Positions 1 through 8,053 of a DNA stretch of 21,343 nt are shown here, in pieces. The notes beneath the pieces are model-generated. The model had not been told where the DNA came from. It did no database searches and worked only from the letters and a program-made list of their open reading frames with translations. The position numbers and the translations under genes were made by a program. This stretch comes from a virus, in the IMG/VR virus record IMGVR_UViG_3300030331_004063, positions 4,973-26,315 of that record; one strand, written 5' to 3'. Within the stretch, counting starts at the first letter, position 1. The number at the start of each line of letters is the position of its first letter.

Positions 1-857
1 TGAGTTTGAGAAGATTGCCTGTTGGAAATAGAACTAAGAAGACTTCGACGGCCAGTATGACTGTCGTGAAGAAAATAAGCAAAGCTGTAATCCCCCGGAG
101 ATAACCTTACAAAGTGAGGTGCATCATTATTGGGAGTGCTATTTGCAGGAGTGCTAGTAGTATTGAGGAGTTCGCCAAACGGAATAACAGTAGATGGAAA
201 GGAAGTGCTTCTAGGAATAGAAACAGGAGTAGTATCGCCAAAGCCTCGAACAATAGGGGCAGGTCCCGGTCCTCCATTTACAACTTGATGGGTATAAGTG
301 GAAGTACCGTCAAAGTCAATATAGAAAACACGAGGAACCCGACCCTTGACAAGTGTAATTACATACTTGCCCATCGATACGACATCCATTTTGTCGTTGC
401 TAGAAACATGACCTCCCGCAGACGAACTGTGATCGCTGATCAAAACAGTACGCCAACCAGTAGCACCGTCTACTGTATTAGTTGGACAAAAATCCATGTA
501 AATACCTGAGTCGGTATTAAGTATATTTTTTACTCGATAAACAAACCCGTGGCCAAATTCGCCCTCTCGGATTTGAAAACTAACTGGAAAACAATCAGTG
601 ACAGTAGAAGTCTTCGCCTGAGTGGGGGGAGCCACAGAAGAGAATGCACGAGCACCAGAACTACTAAAGTCCTTATAGATGTCAAGGGTGTGAGCAAGAC
701 GAAATCCAGAAGAAGGACGGCAACCAAAACGCCTACTACCGTCAACTCCTACAACTTCATGAGCCGTGCCTTCTCCAGAAAGAGCAGTGCGTTCAATACC
801 CTTGTTTTGGGATGCAGTAACTGTGGGATAAACCCATCTTCTATTAACTTCAGGCAT
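1..857 (-). CDS. Tail protein, nozzle/tail-tubular-B-like candidate (C-terminus cut by window edge)
   Basis: The reading frame opens at ATG 857 and runs without a stop to base 1, so only the first 285 residues are present. Early residues read RRWVYPTVTASQNKGIERTA and then HEVVGVDGSRRFGCRPSSGF, the kind of 'identity-of-the-sample' start seen in phage tail nozzle (T7 gp12-like) beta-propeller proteins. The last visible stretch, GDYSFAYFLHDSHTGRRSLL, matches the common pattern 'Y-x-Y-A-x-x-x-x-D-x-x-T-G-R-x-S' of Fn3-like repeats in tail proteins. It overlaps the upstream gene by 8 nt and lies at the distal end of the late operon, as expected for a tail component. The nozzle assignment is inference; 'structural tail protein' is safer. 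A copy of the AGTGGGGGGA motif lies inside it at 621-630. Confidence 0.6.
   Translation of the reverse strand, partial: MPEVNRRWVYPTVTASQNKGIERTALSGEGTAHEVVGVDGSRRFGCRPSSGFRLAHTLDIYKDFSSSGARAFSSVAPPTQAKTSTVTDCFPVSFQIREGEFGHGFVYRVKNILNTDSGIYMDFCPTNTVDGATGWRTVLISDHSSSAGGHVSSNDKMDVVSMGKYVITLVKGRVPRVFYIDFDGTSTYTHQVVNGGPGPAPIVRGFGDTTPVSIPRSTSFPSTVIPFGELLNTTSTPANSTPNNDAPHFVRLSPGDYSFAYFLHDSHTGRRSLLSSISNRQSSQT
621..630 (+). repeat. AGTGGGGGGA motif copy
   Basis: One of six exact copies of this 10-mer in the window. Inside the partial tail gene. Confidence 0.8.
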
Positions 858-1116
858 TTTTGTTTTCCTTGCTCGGGAAAGCGTCGTTCAAAGCCTTCCT
901 TCTTTTTCCGCAACCGCATCCCTTTTTACGTTTAATGGTCTTAAAAGCTCTTTGAATACCTGTTGCCTTTAAGACTTTTTCAACTTTGTCGCCAAGGCCT
1001 CTATCAGGACCTTTGTATTTTTCGCAAATACCACAGTCTTCTTCTAAAGGCTTTCCTTCAAACTCGCCAATACGACATCGACCATTCTTTAAAATGTAAT
1101 ACTTGCACTGGATCAT
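850..1116 (-). CDS. Small cysteine-containing basic phage protein, GCGCGKRR type
   Basis: An 88-residue protein. Its N-terminal half carries four cysteines (QCKYYILKNGRCRIG and EEDCGICEKYK), which could bind a metal. Its C-terminal half is basic and has the motif KKGCGCGKRRKALNDAFPSK. I recognise this 'GCGC(x)KR(R)-x-x-LN-x-x-FP' tail from many short phage proteins of unknown function. The start ATG overlaps the stop of the upstream gene as ATGA, so translation is probably coupled. The stop overlaps the next gene by 8 nt. Its place among tail genes suggests a virion or assembly role, but nothing in the sequence proves one. Confidence 0.75.
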   Translation of the reverse strand: MIQCKYYILKNGRCRIGEFEGKPLEEDCGICEKYKGPDRGLGDKVEKVLKATGIQRAFKTIKRKKGCGCGKRRKALNDAFPSKENKNA

Positions 1117-3080
1117 GGTACGTCCAATACTCCATCTTCACAACTACTTCCCGGGACTTCGTTATCAGGAATGCATTCAAGACTTATAACTGATTCGCTA
1201 ATGCTGTAATCAACAGATATATCTCTAGTTCCAGAATCTACATTTGGAATAGATTGAGATGTTGCAGGAGAAGGCAGTTGAAAACTCCAAATTGGTTCGC
1301 CGTCTCGAACTAAATTACAAGCATAATTTCGACTACCATCAAAATTTATATGAGCGAGTCCTGCTTCTGGGTCAAGATAAGCACCATCAAGAACACCATT
1401 ATTTAAACCAAAGCCTGCACCAAATCCCCAAGCATTTGCAGAGTCATCCCAAAGACGTTGTAAATCTCCACCGTCTTTATATTGCCTATCGAAATCACAA
1501 CCATTAACTGCAAGAGATGTTTCATCAGCACCATTCCAACTCAATGCAGTAGTGAGCTCTGCGATTGAAGGAAAATCTGTCCAATACATAGAATTGTATT
1601 CAGGGGTGTCATCACAACAACACATTTCTTTAGCATCATCTTGAAGCATAGCGGTTGTTATGCCAATAGGAACTGTGCTTATAACTGGACCAATTATAGT
1701 CTCATCAGTTGTACCACCAGCATCTGTAAATGTAGACTTGTATGTTGCGGTTAATTGAAGATACAACTCTCCACAATTCAAATAATTCATAATGCATTGA
1801 TCAATGGCAATATCTAAAGGACAAACTTGATTATTTGGATTTGGTGTTCCCGAACATTCAGCACCGTCTTCATACAAACAAATTCTTTTTTCGAGCCTTG
1901 CTTCGGTAATGAGAGGAGGCCTAGTTGTAGAAGGCGTTCCTTGATCAACTAAAGAAATTGAAGCATTAATCATTTCATCTTTAGCAACTTCCACACTTAG
2001 TATTGAACCAGAACATCCGGGTCCCGAAAATGTAGTGCGTGTAGAAGTCGCTAAAAAATTCCATGTGTGACTGAAACTTACATTGTCAATAACGACACAA
2101 GGGTTCTTTGCATGTTCGCTTAAAATTATTGGTACAGGATCAGATGAATCTCCTGTTGACTGATTTCCTTGCATGTAAACCGTGTAATCAATAATTACTT
2201 GAATATCAAAGTTGTAGTCTGAAGTGGCAATCGTCTTTGACGTATTAACACAGTTTTCAATGTTTTGATTAATGTTCCAGTTGTTGAATGTGACAGTCTT
2301 TCTTCCTTTGTACTCCAGCTTGGAAGGATTGGAAGATCCCGTTCGATTACATTCTTGGGTTCTACATTCAACACAAGCAGGATCATTGCAACCCCCCGAC
2401 TTCAAAACAAAAGTCATACCGCTAGTGCTGTTGCAATTAGTACAACCAATAACTTGAACATCATCTGTATCAGGAGAACATTTTTCACATGGGGGAGTGT
2501 TATCTGGATGAGAACTGTCAAAACAAAGATTAGAAGTTGACCCATTGTTTTTTAGAGTGCCACAAAATTTGTGACAAGGATCACCTTCAATAGGATCACC
2601 GTTGTCGTCTACATGACAACAAGGATCTCCATCAGTCCTAGTAAATTCCCAAGTCCCTGCATAACTAGATGGATTGCTAGAATCAATTGTTATGCTAAGA
2701 AGGTCATTCCAAACATCCGCAACTGCGGCCATTGTATAAGTATTGCAGGCTTCATTGCAGGGAGTAAAAAAGTAGTATGGTTCAGGGCAATCGTCGTCAT
2801 CACAATCATCTTGTTTTTCAAACCCCCCACTAGGTGCGGGGCTTCCGCCTGCAAAAGCAGTTTGCAATTTACCGCAATAAACGCAAGGTATTTCTCGATT
2901 ACCATTGTCGTACTTATAAACATCATCTTCTTGGGGAGTTTGTCCGAGAATTGTTTCCCATTGACTTTTTGTAGCAAAGAAAGTGTCCGCGCAAGGATCA
3001 GTGCCCGGACATGGCACAAAGAAAAATACAGTATCAGGGTCAATACAACAACAACTAATAACCGGACCTGTCACGGACAA
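1113..3080 (-). CDS. Large cysteine-rich structural/appendage protein
   Basis: About 655 residues with roughly 39 cysteines, about 24 of them in the first 245 residues. They often come as CC or CCC clusters or in Asp/Pro-rich loops such as DDCDDDDCPEPYYF and DPCCHVDDNGDPIEGDPCH. The middle is beta-rich and Ser/Thr-rich, and a second CCC cluster (EMCCCDD) occurs near residue 490. The C-terminal part has aromatic and Gly-rich segments (WDDSANAWGFGAGFGLNNG) like adhesins or tail appendages. No family is recognised. The frame could start at TTG 3080 (AAGG about 6-8 nt upstream) or at GTG 3074. The GTG overlaps the upstream stop as GTGA, like the neighbouring ATGA junctions, so it is a strong alternative. 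It lies between fibre-like genes, which suggests a tail spike, fibre or host-recognition protein. Confidence 0.8.
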   Translation of the reverse strand: MSVTGPVISCCCIDPDTVFFFVPCPGTDPCADTFFATKSQWETILGQTPQEDDVYKYDNGNREIPCVYCGKLQTAFAGGSPAPSGGFEKQDDCDDDDCPEPYYFFTPCNEACNTYTMAAVADVWNDLLSITIDSSNPSSYAGTWEFTRTDGDPCCHVDDNGDPIEGDPCHKFCGTLKNNGSTSNLCFDSSHPDNTPPCEKCSPDTDDVQVIGCTNCNSTSGMTFVLKSGGCNDPACVECRTQECNRTGSSNPSKLEYKGRKTVTFNNWNINQNIENCVNTSKTIATSDYNFDIQVIIDYTVYMQGNQSTGDSSDPVPIILSEHAKNPCVVIDNVSFSHTWNFLATSTRTTFSGPGCSGSILSVEVAKDEMINASISLVDQGTPSTTRPPLITEARLEKRICLYEDGAECSGTPNPNNQVCPLDIAIDQCIMNYLNCGELYLQLTATYKSTFTDAGGTTDETIIGPVISTVPIGITTAMLQDDAKEMCCCDDTPEYNSMYWTDFPSIAELTTALSWNGADETSLAVNGCDFDRQYKDGGDLQRLWDDSANAWGFGAGFGLNNGVLDGAYLDPEAGLAHINFDGSRNYACNLVRDGEPIWSFQLPSPATSQSIPNVDSGTRDISVDYSISESVISLECIPDNEVPGSSCEDGVLDVP

Positions 3081-4420
3081 ATGGCCTTAATTTGAGAAGG
3101 TCCTGCAAATACCCAACGATTAGAAGAAATCTGTTGAACTAAAACAATATCACTAACAGAATAGGGAGCATAAACCAAAGTTGCACCCGAATCAGTCAGG
3201 CTAGTTGGATTCTTATGAACGTAACCAATATTAGGCGTTATGACTTGATTAAAAGAGTTAAAGCCAAAATCCCAAATCTCTTTGCCTGTAACATGAGAAA
3301 AATTTGAGGATGAGTTACCCAAGCCATCTGCAGTACCAACACTTGCTTTGTACTTATAGTAATAAACCAATACGCCCAAGATATTAATGCTTGAAATACC
3401 TCCTTCAATGCTAAGGTCTTCAGTAATCCTTGCAAGTTGAGTACCAAAGCCTGCATGAGGAACTGGAGTTAAAGAAAAACGAACTTCGTCAGTTCCTCCC
3501 GGAGAAGCATTGTTGCCATCAATTACGAGAACATCTTTGACAACTGTATTTGTAGTGTTGTTGGTGAGCTTAAGAGTTTGATTTTTTTCGTCCGCAGATA
3601 TCGACGTATCATCAGTTTGAATTGTAGAATAAGAATGAATAGCTTCAGTTAATCCAACTGTTATAGTGCTACCAGAAGCCTCTGTACTAATTCCAGTACC
3701 ACCTGCAATGTCAAGAGTTGAATTTTGTGCGCTTGCAGTTAAAACATTACTGTCATCAGAAGTAAAGTTTTCAAATAGATTTCGTTTGAACTCTACCTTT
3801 AATGTATCTGCGCCTGATTTATCAGTATTGATATATGAACCTGAACCTTGAGGGTCAGTAGAATTATAATCACCCGCAATGTTTATGTTGTCGTCAGGAC
3901 CACTAGCATTAATTGAATTACCACTATTATCTACAACAATACCAAAACCATCTGAAGCAGCATTTGACTCTGCTGCTTGGACTGCATTCTCAAACTGAGT
4001 AGTGTCTAAACTAACTACATAATCTTTACTGTCAGTGTCATCAGCTGCAGGACTAACGGTGACAGGATTGTAATCTGTCCCGCCAATCGTAAGTTGAGAA
4101 GCACCTGCCGTTACTGTAGCAAAGTGAGTGTTAGCTCCTCCTCCCCCCACATTATCAATATTGAAAATTGTGGGGCTAAAGATTTGTTGGTTTATCTCTG
4201 GGGTATTGTTAAACCTATTGCCGTCACTAAAGTTCGTTGCTCGACTTTGAGAGTTAGGTAGTCTTAAAGAATACGGGGTATCTGAGATAGTCCCTGACAT
4301 ACGAGTTACTTGACTAAAACCATTCAAAATAGTTTTAGGCCAAGTCTTTAATGTAACAGGGTAACTATCACCGGGAACTAAACCATAAGGCTGACTTCTA
4401 CTTGTTGTATTGATGTACAT
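3071..4420 (-). CDS. Tail fibre / appendage-like structural protein
   Basis: A 449-residue protein starting at ATG 4420, three bases after the upstream stop. The first 100 residues look like a tail or capsid decoration start (VPGDSYPVTLKTWPKTILNG), followed by VGGGGANTHFATVTAGAS. The middle consists of Ser/Thr/Asn/Asp-rich beta repeats such as LDIAGGTGISTEASGSTITV and GPDDNINIAGDYNSTDPQGS, which resemble the trimeric shafts of phage fibres ('G-G-T-G-I-x-x-x-x-x-G-x-T-I-x-V'). There is no catalytic motif, signal peptide or membrane segment. Position and composition support a receptor-binding fibre or its partner. The exact role is inferred. Confidence 0.75.
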   Translation of the reverse strand: MYINTTSRSQPYGLVPGDSYPVTLKTWPKTILNGFSQVTRMSGTISDTPYSLRLPNSQSRATNFSDGNRFNNTPEINQQIFSPTIFNIDNVGGGGANTHFATVTAGASQLTIGGTDYNPVTVSPAADDTDSKDYVVSLDTTQFENAVQAAESNAASDGFGIVVDNSGNSINASGPDDNINIAGDYNSTDPQGSGSYINTDKSGADTLKVEFKRNLFENFTSDDSNVLTASAQNSTLDIAGGTGISTEASGSTITVGLTEAIHSYSTIQTDDTSISADEKNQTLKLTNNTTNTVVKDVLVIDGNNASPGGTDEVRFSLTPVPHAGFGTQLARITEDLSIEGGISSINILGVLVYYYKYKASVGTADGLGNSSSNFSHVTGKEIWDFGFNSFNQVITPNIGYVHKNPTSLTDSGATLVYAPYSVSDIVLVQQISSNRWVFAGPSQIKAICP

Positions 4421-4423
4421 GGT

Positions 4424-4900
4424 TTAACTCGGGTCTACAAGTTCAATTTTTACTGCATCTGCCTGATCCCATCCCCAGTTACCACCACTTTCCATGTCAG
4501 AAGAACTGAAGGTTACAGTATTGCCACCACTATCCACCCAATTCCAAATTGAATCACCTGCACCTGCATTACTACCACGAAGAGTCGTTTTTACTCCACC
4601 AGTAGAAGGGGTAATAGTTACTCTAATTTCCCAATCAGAACCTAAGCCTGCTTGATCAGGATCGCCAGCAGAAAACAAAACGCCTGTTGTAGAAATGCGA
4701 CTACCAGAATCTATCTTAAGATGTGATCCTGTGGTAGAGCTTGAAGAGGTCCAAGTTCCATGATTGAGACGATTCCACCAATTATTTGTAGAACGCCACC
4801 TCCACTCATTCCCTCCTAAATTGTAAGTATCAATAACTGTTTCTCCTCCTGAAGAAACAGGAGTAGGAAAGAAAAGCCACTTATTTGGTGGGGGGGTCAT
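4424..4900 (-). CDS. Tryptophan-rich small structural protein
   Basis: A 158-residue protein rich in Trp, Ser, Gly and Asn (for example GGNEWRWRSTNNWWNRLNHG and SGGNWGWDQADAVKIELVDP). The composition is that of a compact beta-sandwich such as a carbohydrate-binding or tail-tip domain. ATG 4900 overlaps the upstream stop as ATGA. Just after the start, the run of seven C on the coding strand (4890-4896) encodes Pro-Pro-Pro. A slip there would change the frame of nearly the whole protein, so length changes in this run are worth watching. I do not recognise a named family. Its place between two fibre-like genes suggests an appendage role. Confidence 0.7.
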   Translation of the reverse strand: MTPPPNKWLFFPTPVSSGGETVIDTYNLGGNEWRWRSTNNWWNRLNHGTWTSSSSTTGSHLKIDSGSRISTTGVLFSAGDPDQAGLGSDWEIRVTITPSTGGVKTTLRGSNAGAGDSIWNWVDSGGNTVTFSSSDMESGGNWGWDQADAVKIELVDPS

Positions 4901-5622
4901 TCAGTGTATTCCACAGAAAATACTACATCTGTAGCAGAGGAGTTTGATGAAAGAACTAAAGAAATCTCAGCATCTGCAGCTACACTTGTATTTGCAAGAC
5001 TTGTTTGCTCACCACTTGAAGTTGTGACGCTTGCAGCCTTTACGATGTCAGATCCGTTTTTCAAAGTAGCCGTTACTGAACCACCATACGACTCTATATA
5101 GAACCCAGTTATTGTTCTAGCCGTTGCTACATGCGGATCAATGTAGTATGTTTTATTAGATGCAGTTTCAATTTGACCGGTATATGAACCTACATTAGTA
5201 ACCCCAATACCAGTTCGAATACTTGCGGCATTGTTGTAACTGATAGTTATAAGACCGTCGCCGTTAACGGTGCTTGCTGCAAAACCGCTGGGTACAGCAA
5301 TTGTCTTGCAACGATTGGTTACTTTTACAGAAGCAACGCCTGCTTCACTAGTTGTCAACTCGCAACCTGCATCAGCAACACCTGTATTTGCAACTACGCT
5401 TTGAATAGGTGCTGCTGCAGAAGCTCGGGCATTTGTGTAATACTGATTAGAACTTCCTTCAGAAAGAGCATCAGTAGTAAGACCAGTAAGACTTGGGGTA
5501 CCTTGATTAGTAGAGAGGGTAGCAGATTGTTGTGCGGCATTTGTAATACTTACAGTTTGAGCAGCACCTTGAGTAATTGTAATGGTGTGAGAGATGGTTG
5601 TGATTGTGATTGTATTAGACAT
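4897..5622 (-). CDS. Tail fibre-like protein with TDALSEGSSNQYYTNAR motif
   Basis: A 241-residue protein. ATG 5622 overlaps the upstream stop as TGATG, so it is preferred to the TTG one codon earlier. Residues 1-40 are a Thr/Ile/Gln-rich beta strand region. Around residues 50-70 lies LTTDALSEGSSNQYYTNARA, a motif common in phage fibres ('L-x-x-x-x-L-x-E-G-x-x-N-x-Y-Y-T-x-x-R'). The C-terminal half is a Ser/Thr-rich beta domain (TITGFYIESYGGSVTATLKN) resembling a fibre tip. This is consistent with a fibre or baseplate-attached protein following the BppU-like gene. Confidence 0.75.
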   Translation of the reverse strand: MSNTITITTISHTITITQGAAQTVSITNAAQQSATLSTNQGTPSLTGLTTDALSEGSSNQYYTNARASAAAPIQSVVANTGVADAGCELTTSEAGVASVKVTNRCKTIAVPSGFAASTVNGDGLITISYNNAASIRTGIGVTNVGSYTGQIETASNKTYYIDPHVATARTITGFYIESYGGSVTATLKNGSDIVKAASVTTSSGEQTSLANTSVAADAEISLVLSSNSSATDVVFSVEYTE

Positions 5623-5987
5623 CAAGTCACCCCCGGAGTTACAATCAATGCACCTTCAACAATACGAGTTTTAGACGTACCTTCAATAGCTTGAAGATCC
5701 CACACATATTTAACTGGCGCATCAAATGCAGCAGTTTGATCAGCTGTCAAAGTAACAACAACTGTATTACTTGCATTGGTATGTGTAAAAGGGGCTCCAC
5801 TTTGAGCACCAGAAGCAGCACTAGTCAAGGACAACTTTTCAGTCCCCCCGAACTTGTCCTTGACCTTCAGTGCCCAAGTTGCACCGCTGTTGAAGTTAAC
5901 AGCACTACCGTCACTTGTCAGTGTTCGTACAAGGGTAAACTCAGAGGTTTCGCCTTGATTGATTGTCCAGTCAAATCTCGCGCTCAT
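5622..5987 (-). CDS. BppU-N-like baseplate/tail domain protein
   Basis: A 121-residue protein. The start FDWTINQGETSEFTLVRTL, the central WALKVKDKFGGTEKLSL, and the end KYVWDLQAIEGTSKTRIVEG followed by ALIVTPGVT match the usual pattern of BppU N-terminal-like domains: 'F-x-x-x-x-x-x-G-x-(S/T)-x-x-x' at the start and 'Y-x-Y-D-(V/L)-x-...-R-x-x-x-G-x-x-x-V-x-P-x-V-T' at the end. In siphoviruses such domains anchor fibres to the tail; here the partner may be the adaptor or the neighbouring fibre genes. ATG 5987 follows a strong GGAGG and overlaps the upstream stop as TGATG. Confidence 0.8.
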   Translation of the reverse strand: MSARFDWTINQGETSEFTLVRTLTSDGSAVNFNSGATWALKVKDKFGGTEKLSLTSAASGAQSGAPFTHTNASNTVVVTLTADQTAAFDAPVKYVWDLQAIEGTSKTRIVEGALIVTPGVT

Positions 5988-6892
5988 CAGAACCTCCGGT
6001 AAGCAAAGAATAGATCGTCATATGCAGGGTTGTCTACAGTCTTCTTCATGAAAGACTTTCCAGTACGCATCTGGAGGTTAGCGTGATTGTCGGTCGCTGT
6101 CTTAATAGCGGAACGGTATTGTTGAAGAATCATTTGGTAATGAGATCCCGTGATCTTTCTGTAAGCACCCAACTTCAAAGCAGATCCTGCAGAAATTGCT
6201 TCGTATAAAGATTGCATACCAATAGGTGCAACCTCGTATCGAACATTCTCACTAAGCACAGTGGTAAATGGAGTGCGAGTCACAAGTTGGCTAGTGTCAA
6301 CATCATGACTTGTAATGACTCTTTCTTCTACCATGCCGCTTGAAGGAATAACTCTTAAGATTTGTCCAGCATAAGAGTTTTCTCTTCGATCAAGACTTCC
6401 AAGATTTGGCGTGGTATCCAAAGTAAACGTCTTACGATCTGCTTCCATCTGTCCGCCATCAGCAGAATAATGGGGCATAATATCACCGCTTGGAATGTAA
6501 TAGATCGTCCAAGTCTGGGTGTCCATTTTCTCGGAAAACCGAAGAGTGTTACCTTCCAACGCCCAACCCGGACCATTTGGATGAAACTCATTTCTAGGTT
6601 TAAAGTCTTCAATGATGTCACCGTCACTATCTCTACGGCAAACCCTTGAAACTTCGCCAATGCTGGGGGGCAGTTGGTAGTATTCAGTGTTCTTGTCAAC
6701 ATCAATATCAAGTCGCAGCACGACAGGATTATCAAGATTCATGTTGATGCGAGATAGCACATCAACCATAGTAGGGCTGATGATGTGACGAATGAGAAAG
6801 TCATTGTCGTACTTAGCGTCAAAGTCGGGGTCATCAAGATAACCCCGAATTCGCTCAAGCACGGTGTATAGGAATGAGCCTGTACTGTGCAT
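5987..6892 (-). CDS. Head-tail adaptor / tail tubular protein A-like candidate
   Basis: A 301-residue protein starting at ATG 6892 in a TAATG overlap with the upstream gene and preceded by GGAG. The N-terminus is helical (LYTVLERIRGYLDDPDFDAK). The middle has a beta domain with LPPSIGEVSRVCRRDSDGD and WTIYYIPSGDIMPHYSADGG. The C-terminal part is a long helix (LYEAISAGSALKLGAYRKIT, then YQMILQQYRSAIKTATDNHA). Helix, beta domain, then long C-terminal helix is typical of podovirus adaptor proteins that join portal to tail. Its position downstream of the capsid genes and directly before the tail proteins fits. The assignment rests on layout and context rather than a diagnostic motif. Confidence 0.6.
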   Translation of the reverse strand: MHSTGSFLYTVLERIRGYLDDPDFDAKYDNDFLIRHIISPTMVDVLSRINMNLDNPVVLRLDIDVDKNTEYYQLPPSIGEVSRVCRRDSDGDIIEDFKPRNEFHPNGPGWALEGNTLRFSEKMDTQTWTIYYIPSGDIMPHYSADGGQMEADRKTFTLDTTPNLGSLDRRENSYAGQILRVIPSSGMVEERVITSHDVDTSQLVTRTPFTTVLSENVRYEVAPIGMQSLYEAISAGSALKLGAYRKITGSHYQMILQQYRSAIKTATDNHANLQMRTGKSFMKKTVDNPAYDDLFFAYRRF

Positions 6893-7167
6893 TATCGTCT
6901 CCGGTTACGTCCCGACAAAAGTTCCATAAGTTCCAACAGTTTTTCTGCTGCGGGCGACCGTTTCATCTTTCCAGACATCTCATCTAAGACAAACAGGGGA
7001 ATACCTGCTTCTTCTAAAATCATGTCAAGGTGGTCTTGGGCTTCAACCATTGCACCCATATCCGAAGTTCGAGCAGAACTACGAATAGCCTTGGAAGCAG
7101 GGCCTCTTTGTTTTACGCCCGGACCCATGCCTAAGCGACTGATTTCTCGAAGGATATTTGCTTTCAT
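6892..7167 (-). CDS. Hypothetical small helical basic protein
   Basis: A 91-residue protein starting at ATG 7167, with AGGTAA upstream. It begins MKANILREISRLGMGPGVKQ, has an Asp/Glu-containing helix in the middle (MVEAQDHLDMILEEAGIPLF) and ends with LLELMELLSGRNRRR. The C-terminus resembles that of the preceding gene (LIELITKAGRR), suggesting the two small proteins share a C-terminal helix plus an Arg tail. The stop overlaps the adaptor start as TAATG. No known family is recognised. An assembly or internal-virion role is possible but unproven. Confidence 0.7.
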   Translation of the reverse strand: MKANILREISRLGMGPGVKQRGPASKAIRSSARTSDMGAMVEAQDHLDMILEEAGIPLFVLDEMSGKMKRSPAAEKLLELMELLSGRNRRR

Positions 7168-7178
7168 GGCTTACCTAT

Positions 7179-7502
7179 TTATCGTCTTCCAGCCTTAGTG
7201 ATAAGTTCGATGAGCATTTGGAGTTCTTCCAACTCGACAATTCTTTGAAGTTCTTCCAACTCGCCAATATCGCCGGGGTCAGGTCCTACATATCCAAAAG
7301 GATAATCGCCTTCATTTTCGTAAAGCCCTTCTCGGCGACCCTTAAATCCTGCTCGTCTTGCATCCTTGAGCTCAGCCATACTTTTAGGGCTTCTACCTTT
7401 AGAAAGACCCCGGACAATAGCTTTGTTTGTAAGAGAATCACCCCCTCCTTTTTTAGCAAGCATCATGAGAAGATTTCGAATACCGAGAGCGTTAATAGCC
7501 AT
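7179..7502 (-). CDS. Hypothetical small protein with ELEELQ repeat
   Basis: A 107-residue protein. ATG 7502 follows the upstream TAA by two bases. Residues 1-60 are basic and Gly-rich (GLSKGRSPKSMAELKDARRA). After a short acidic, Pro-rich linker comes an amphipathic helix with a duplicated nine-residue unit (GELEELQRI, VELEELQML), then LIELITKAGRR. The duplication is also visible in the DNA as a 27-bp period repeat at 7222-7263. No family is recognised. The helix could be an oligomerisation segment. Confidence 0.7.
   Translation of the reverse strand: MAINALGIRNLLMMLAKKGGGDSLTNKAIVRGLSKGRSPKSMAELKDARRAGFKGRREGLYENEGDYPFGYVGPDPGDIGELEELQRIVELEELQMLIELITKAGRR
7222..7263. repeat. 27-bp period direct duplication
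   Basis: AGTTCTTCCAACTCG occurs at 7222-7236 and again at 7249-7263. It encodes the duplicated LEELQ helix of the 107-residue protein. Confidence 0.85.
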
Positions 7503-7504
7503 TA

Positions 7505-8053
7505 TTATTTTCCACCCGTGATTATGCGACCTTTGGCTGAATTGAGGAGATCCTGCTTAAATTCTCCAAACTCATCGTTGTCATTGTTGCCCCATTTTTT
7601 ATTACGTATAGACATAGACACTTCTTCGTGGCCTTGACGTTTAAGCCAATCTGCAACACCGTGTTTCTCTTCAATAGCCTCTCTCTCAGCAACCCTCTTA
7701 GCCTTAGCCCGCTCCCGGATACCATTTCTCATAGCCTCCGCTATCTCTTGGGCAGGACGAAGACGCTCCCTCATCCAGTCTTGAGTGGGGGGATGCCAGT
7801 TGGGGGGACTATCAAACGCTTCCAACTCCATAAGAATTCCTACACCGTCCTTCTTAGGATGATAGATCCATTTTGATAAAACAAAAGTATTTGCCGCTTT
7901 ATGGTGATAGACAAAAAGGTCATCAATACCACTAAAACGTCTAGCCCACAGAATCCAATCTGAATCAGGAAGAACCTTATGATCTTCACCCAAAACAAGA
8001 CCCATATCTGCGGCATGAGCTTTTGCGTCAAAGATGATTTCCATTTCAGACAT
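7505..8053 (-). CDS. Conserved-looking phage protein of unknown function
   Basis: A 182-residue protein from ATG 8053, preceded by GAGG nine bases upstream; an ATG five codons earlier (8068) is a weaker alternative. It overlaps the sigma-like gene by 8 nt. The N-terminal domain (FDAKAHAADMGLVLGEDHKV, then DDLFVYHHKAANTFVLSKWI and KKDGVGILMELEAFDSPPNW) looks like a compact alpha/beta fold. The C-terminal half is charged and helical (IAEAMRNGIRERAKAKRVAE). I recall similar 'DAK-x-HA-x-x-x-G-L-x-L...HVLSKWIY' proteins in phage genomes, but their function is unknown. It carries AGTGGGGGGA at 7784-7793. Confidence 0.75.
   Translation of the reverse strand: MSEMEIIFDAKAHAADMGLVLGEDHKVLPDSDWILWARRFSGIDDLFVYHHKAANTFVLSKWIYHPKKDGVGILMELEAFDSPPNWHPPTQDWMRERLRPAQEIAEAMRNGIRERAKAKRVAEREAIEEKHGVADWLKRQGHEEVSMSIRNKKWGNNDNDEFGEFKQDLLNSAKGRIITGGK
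7784..7793 (+). repeat. AGTGGGGGGA motif copy
   Basis: Exact copy, read from the plus strand, inside the 182-residue gene. Confidence 0.8.

Noticed and set aside
2571-3095. Plus-strand open frame of 174 residues antisense to the cysteine-rich protein
   Set aside because: It lies wholly within a well-supported gene on the other strand and shows no domain or ribosome site.
4888-4896. Run of seven G as a programmed frameshift or phase-variation site
   Set aside because: G6/C6 runs are frequent throughout the window, the gene reads correctly through it, and there is no extended overlapping frame to shift into. I only mention the possible instability.
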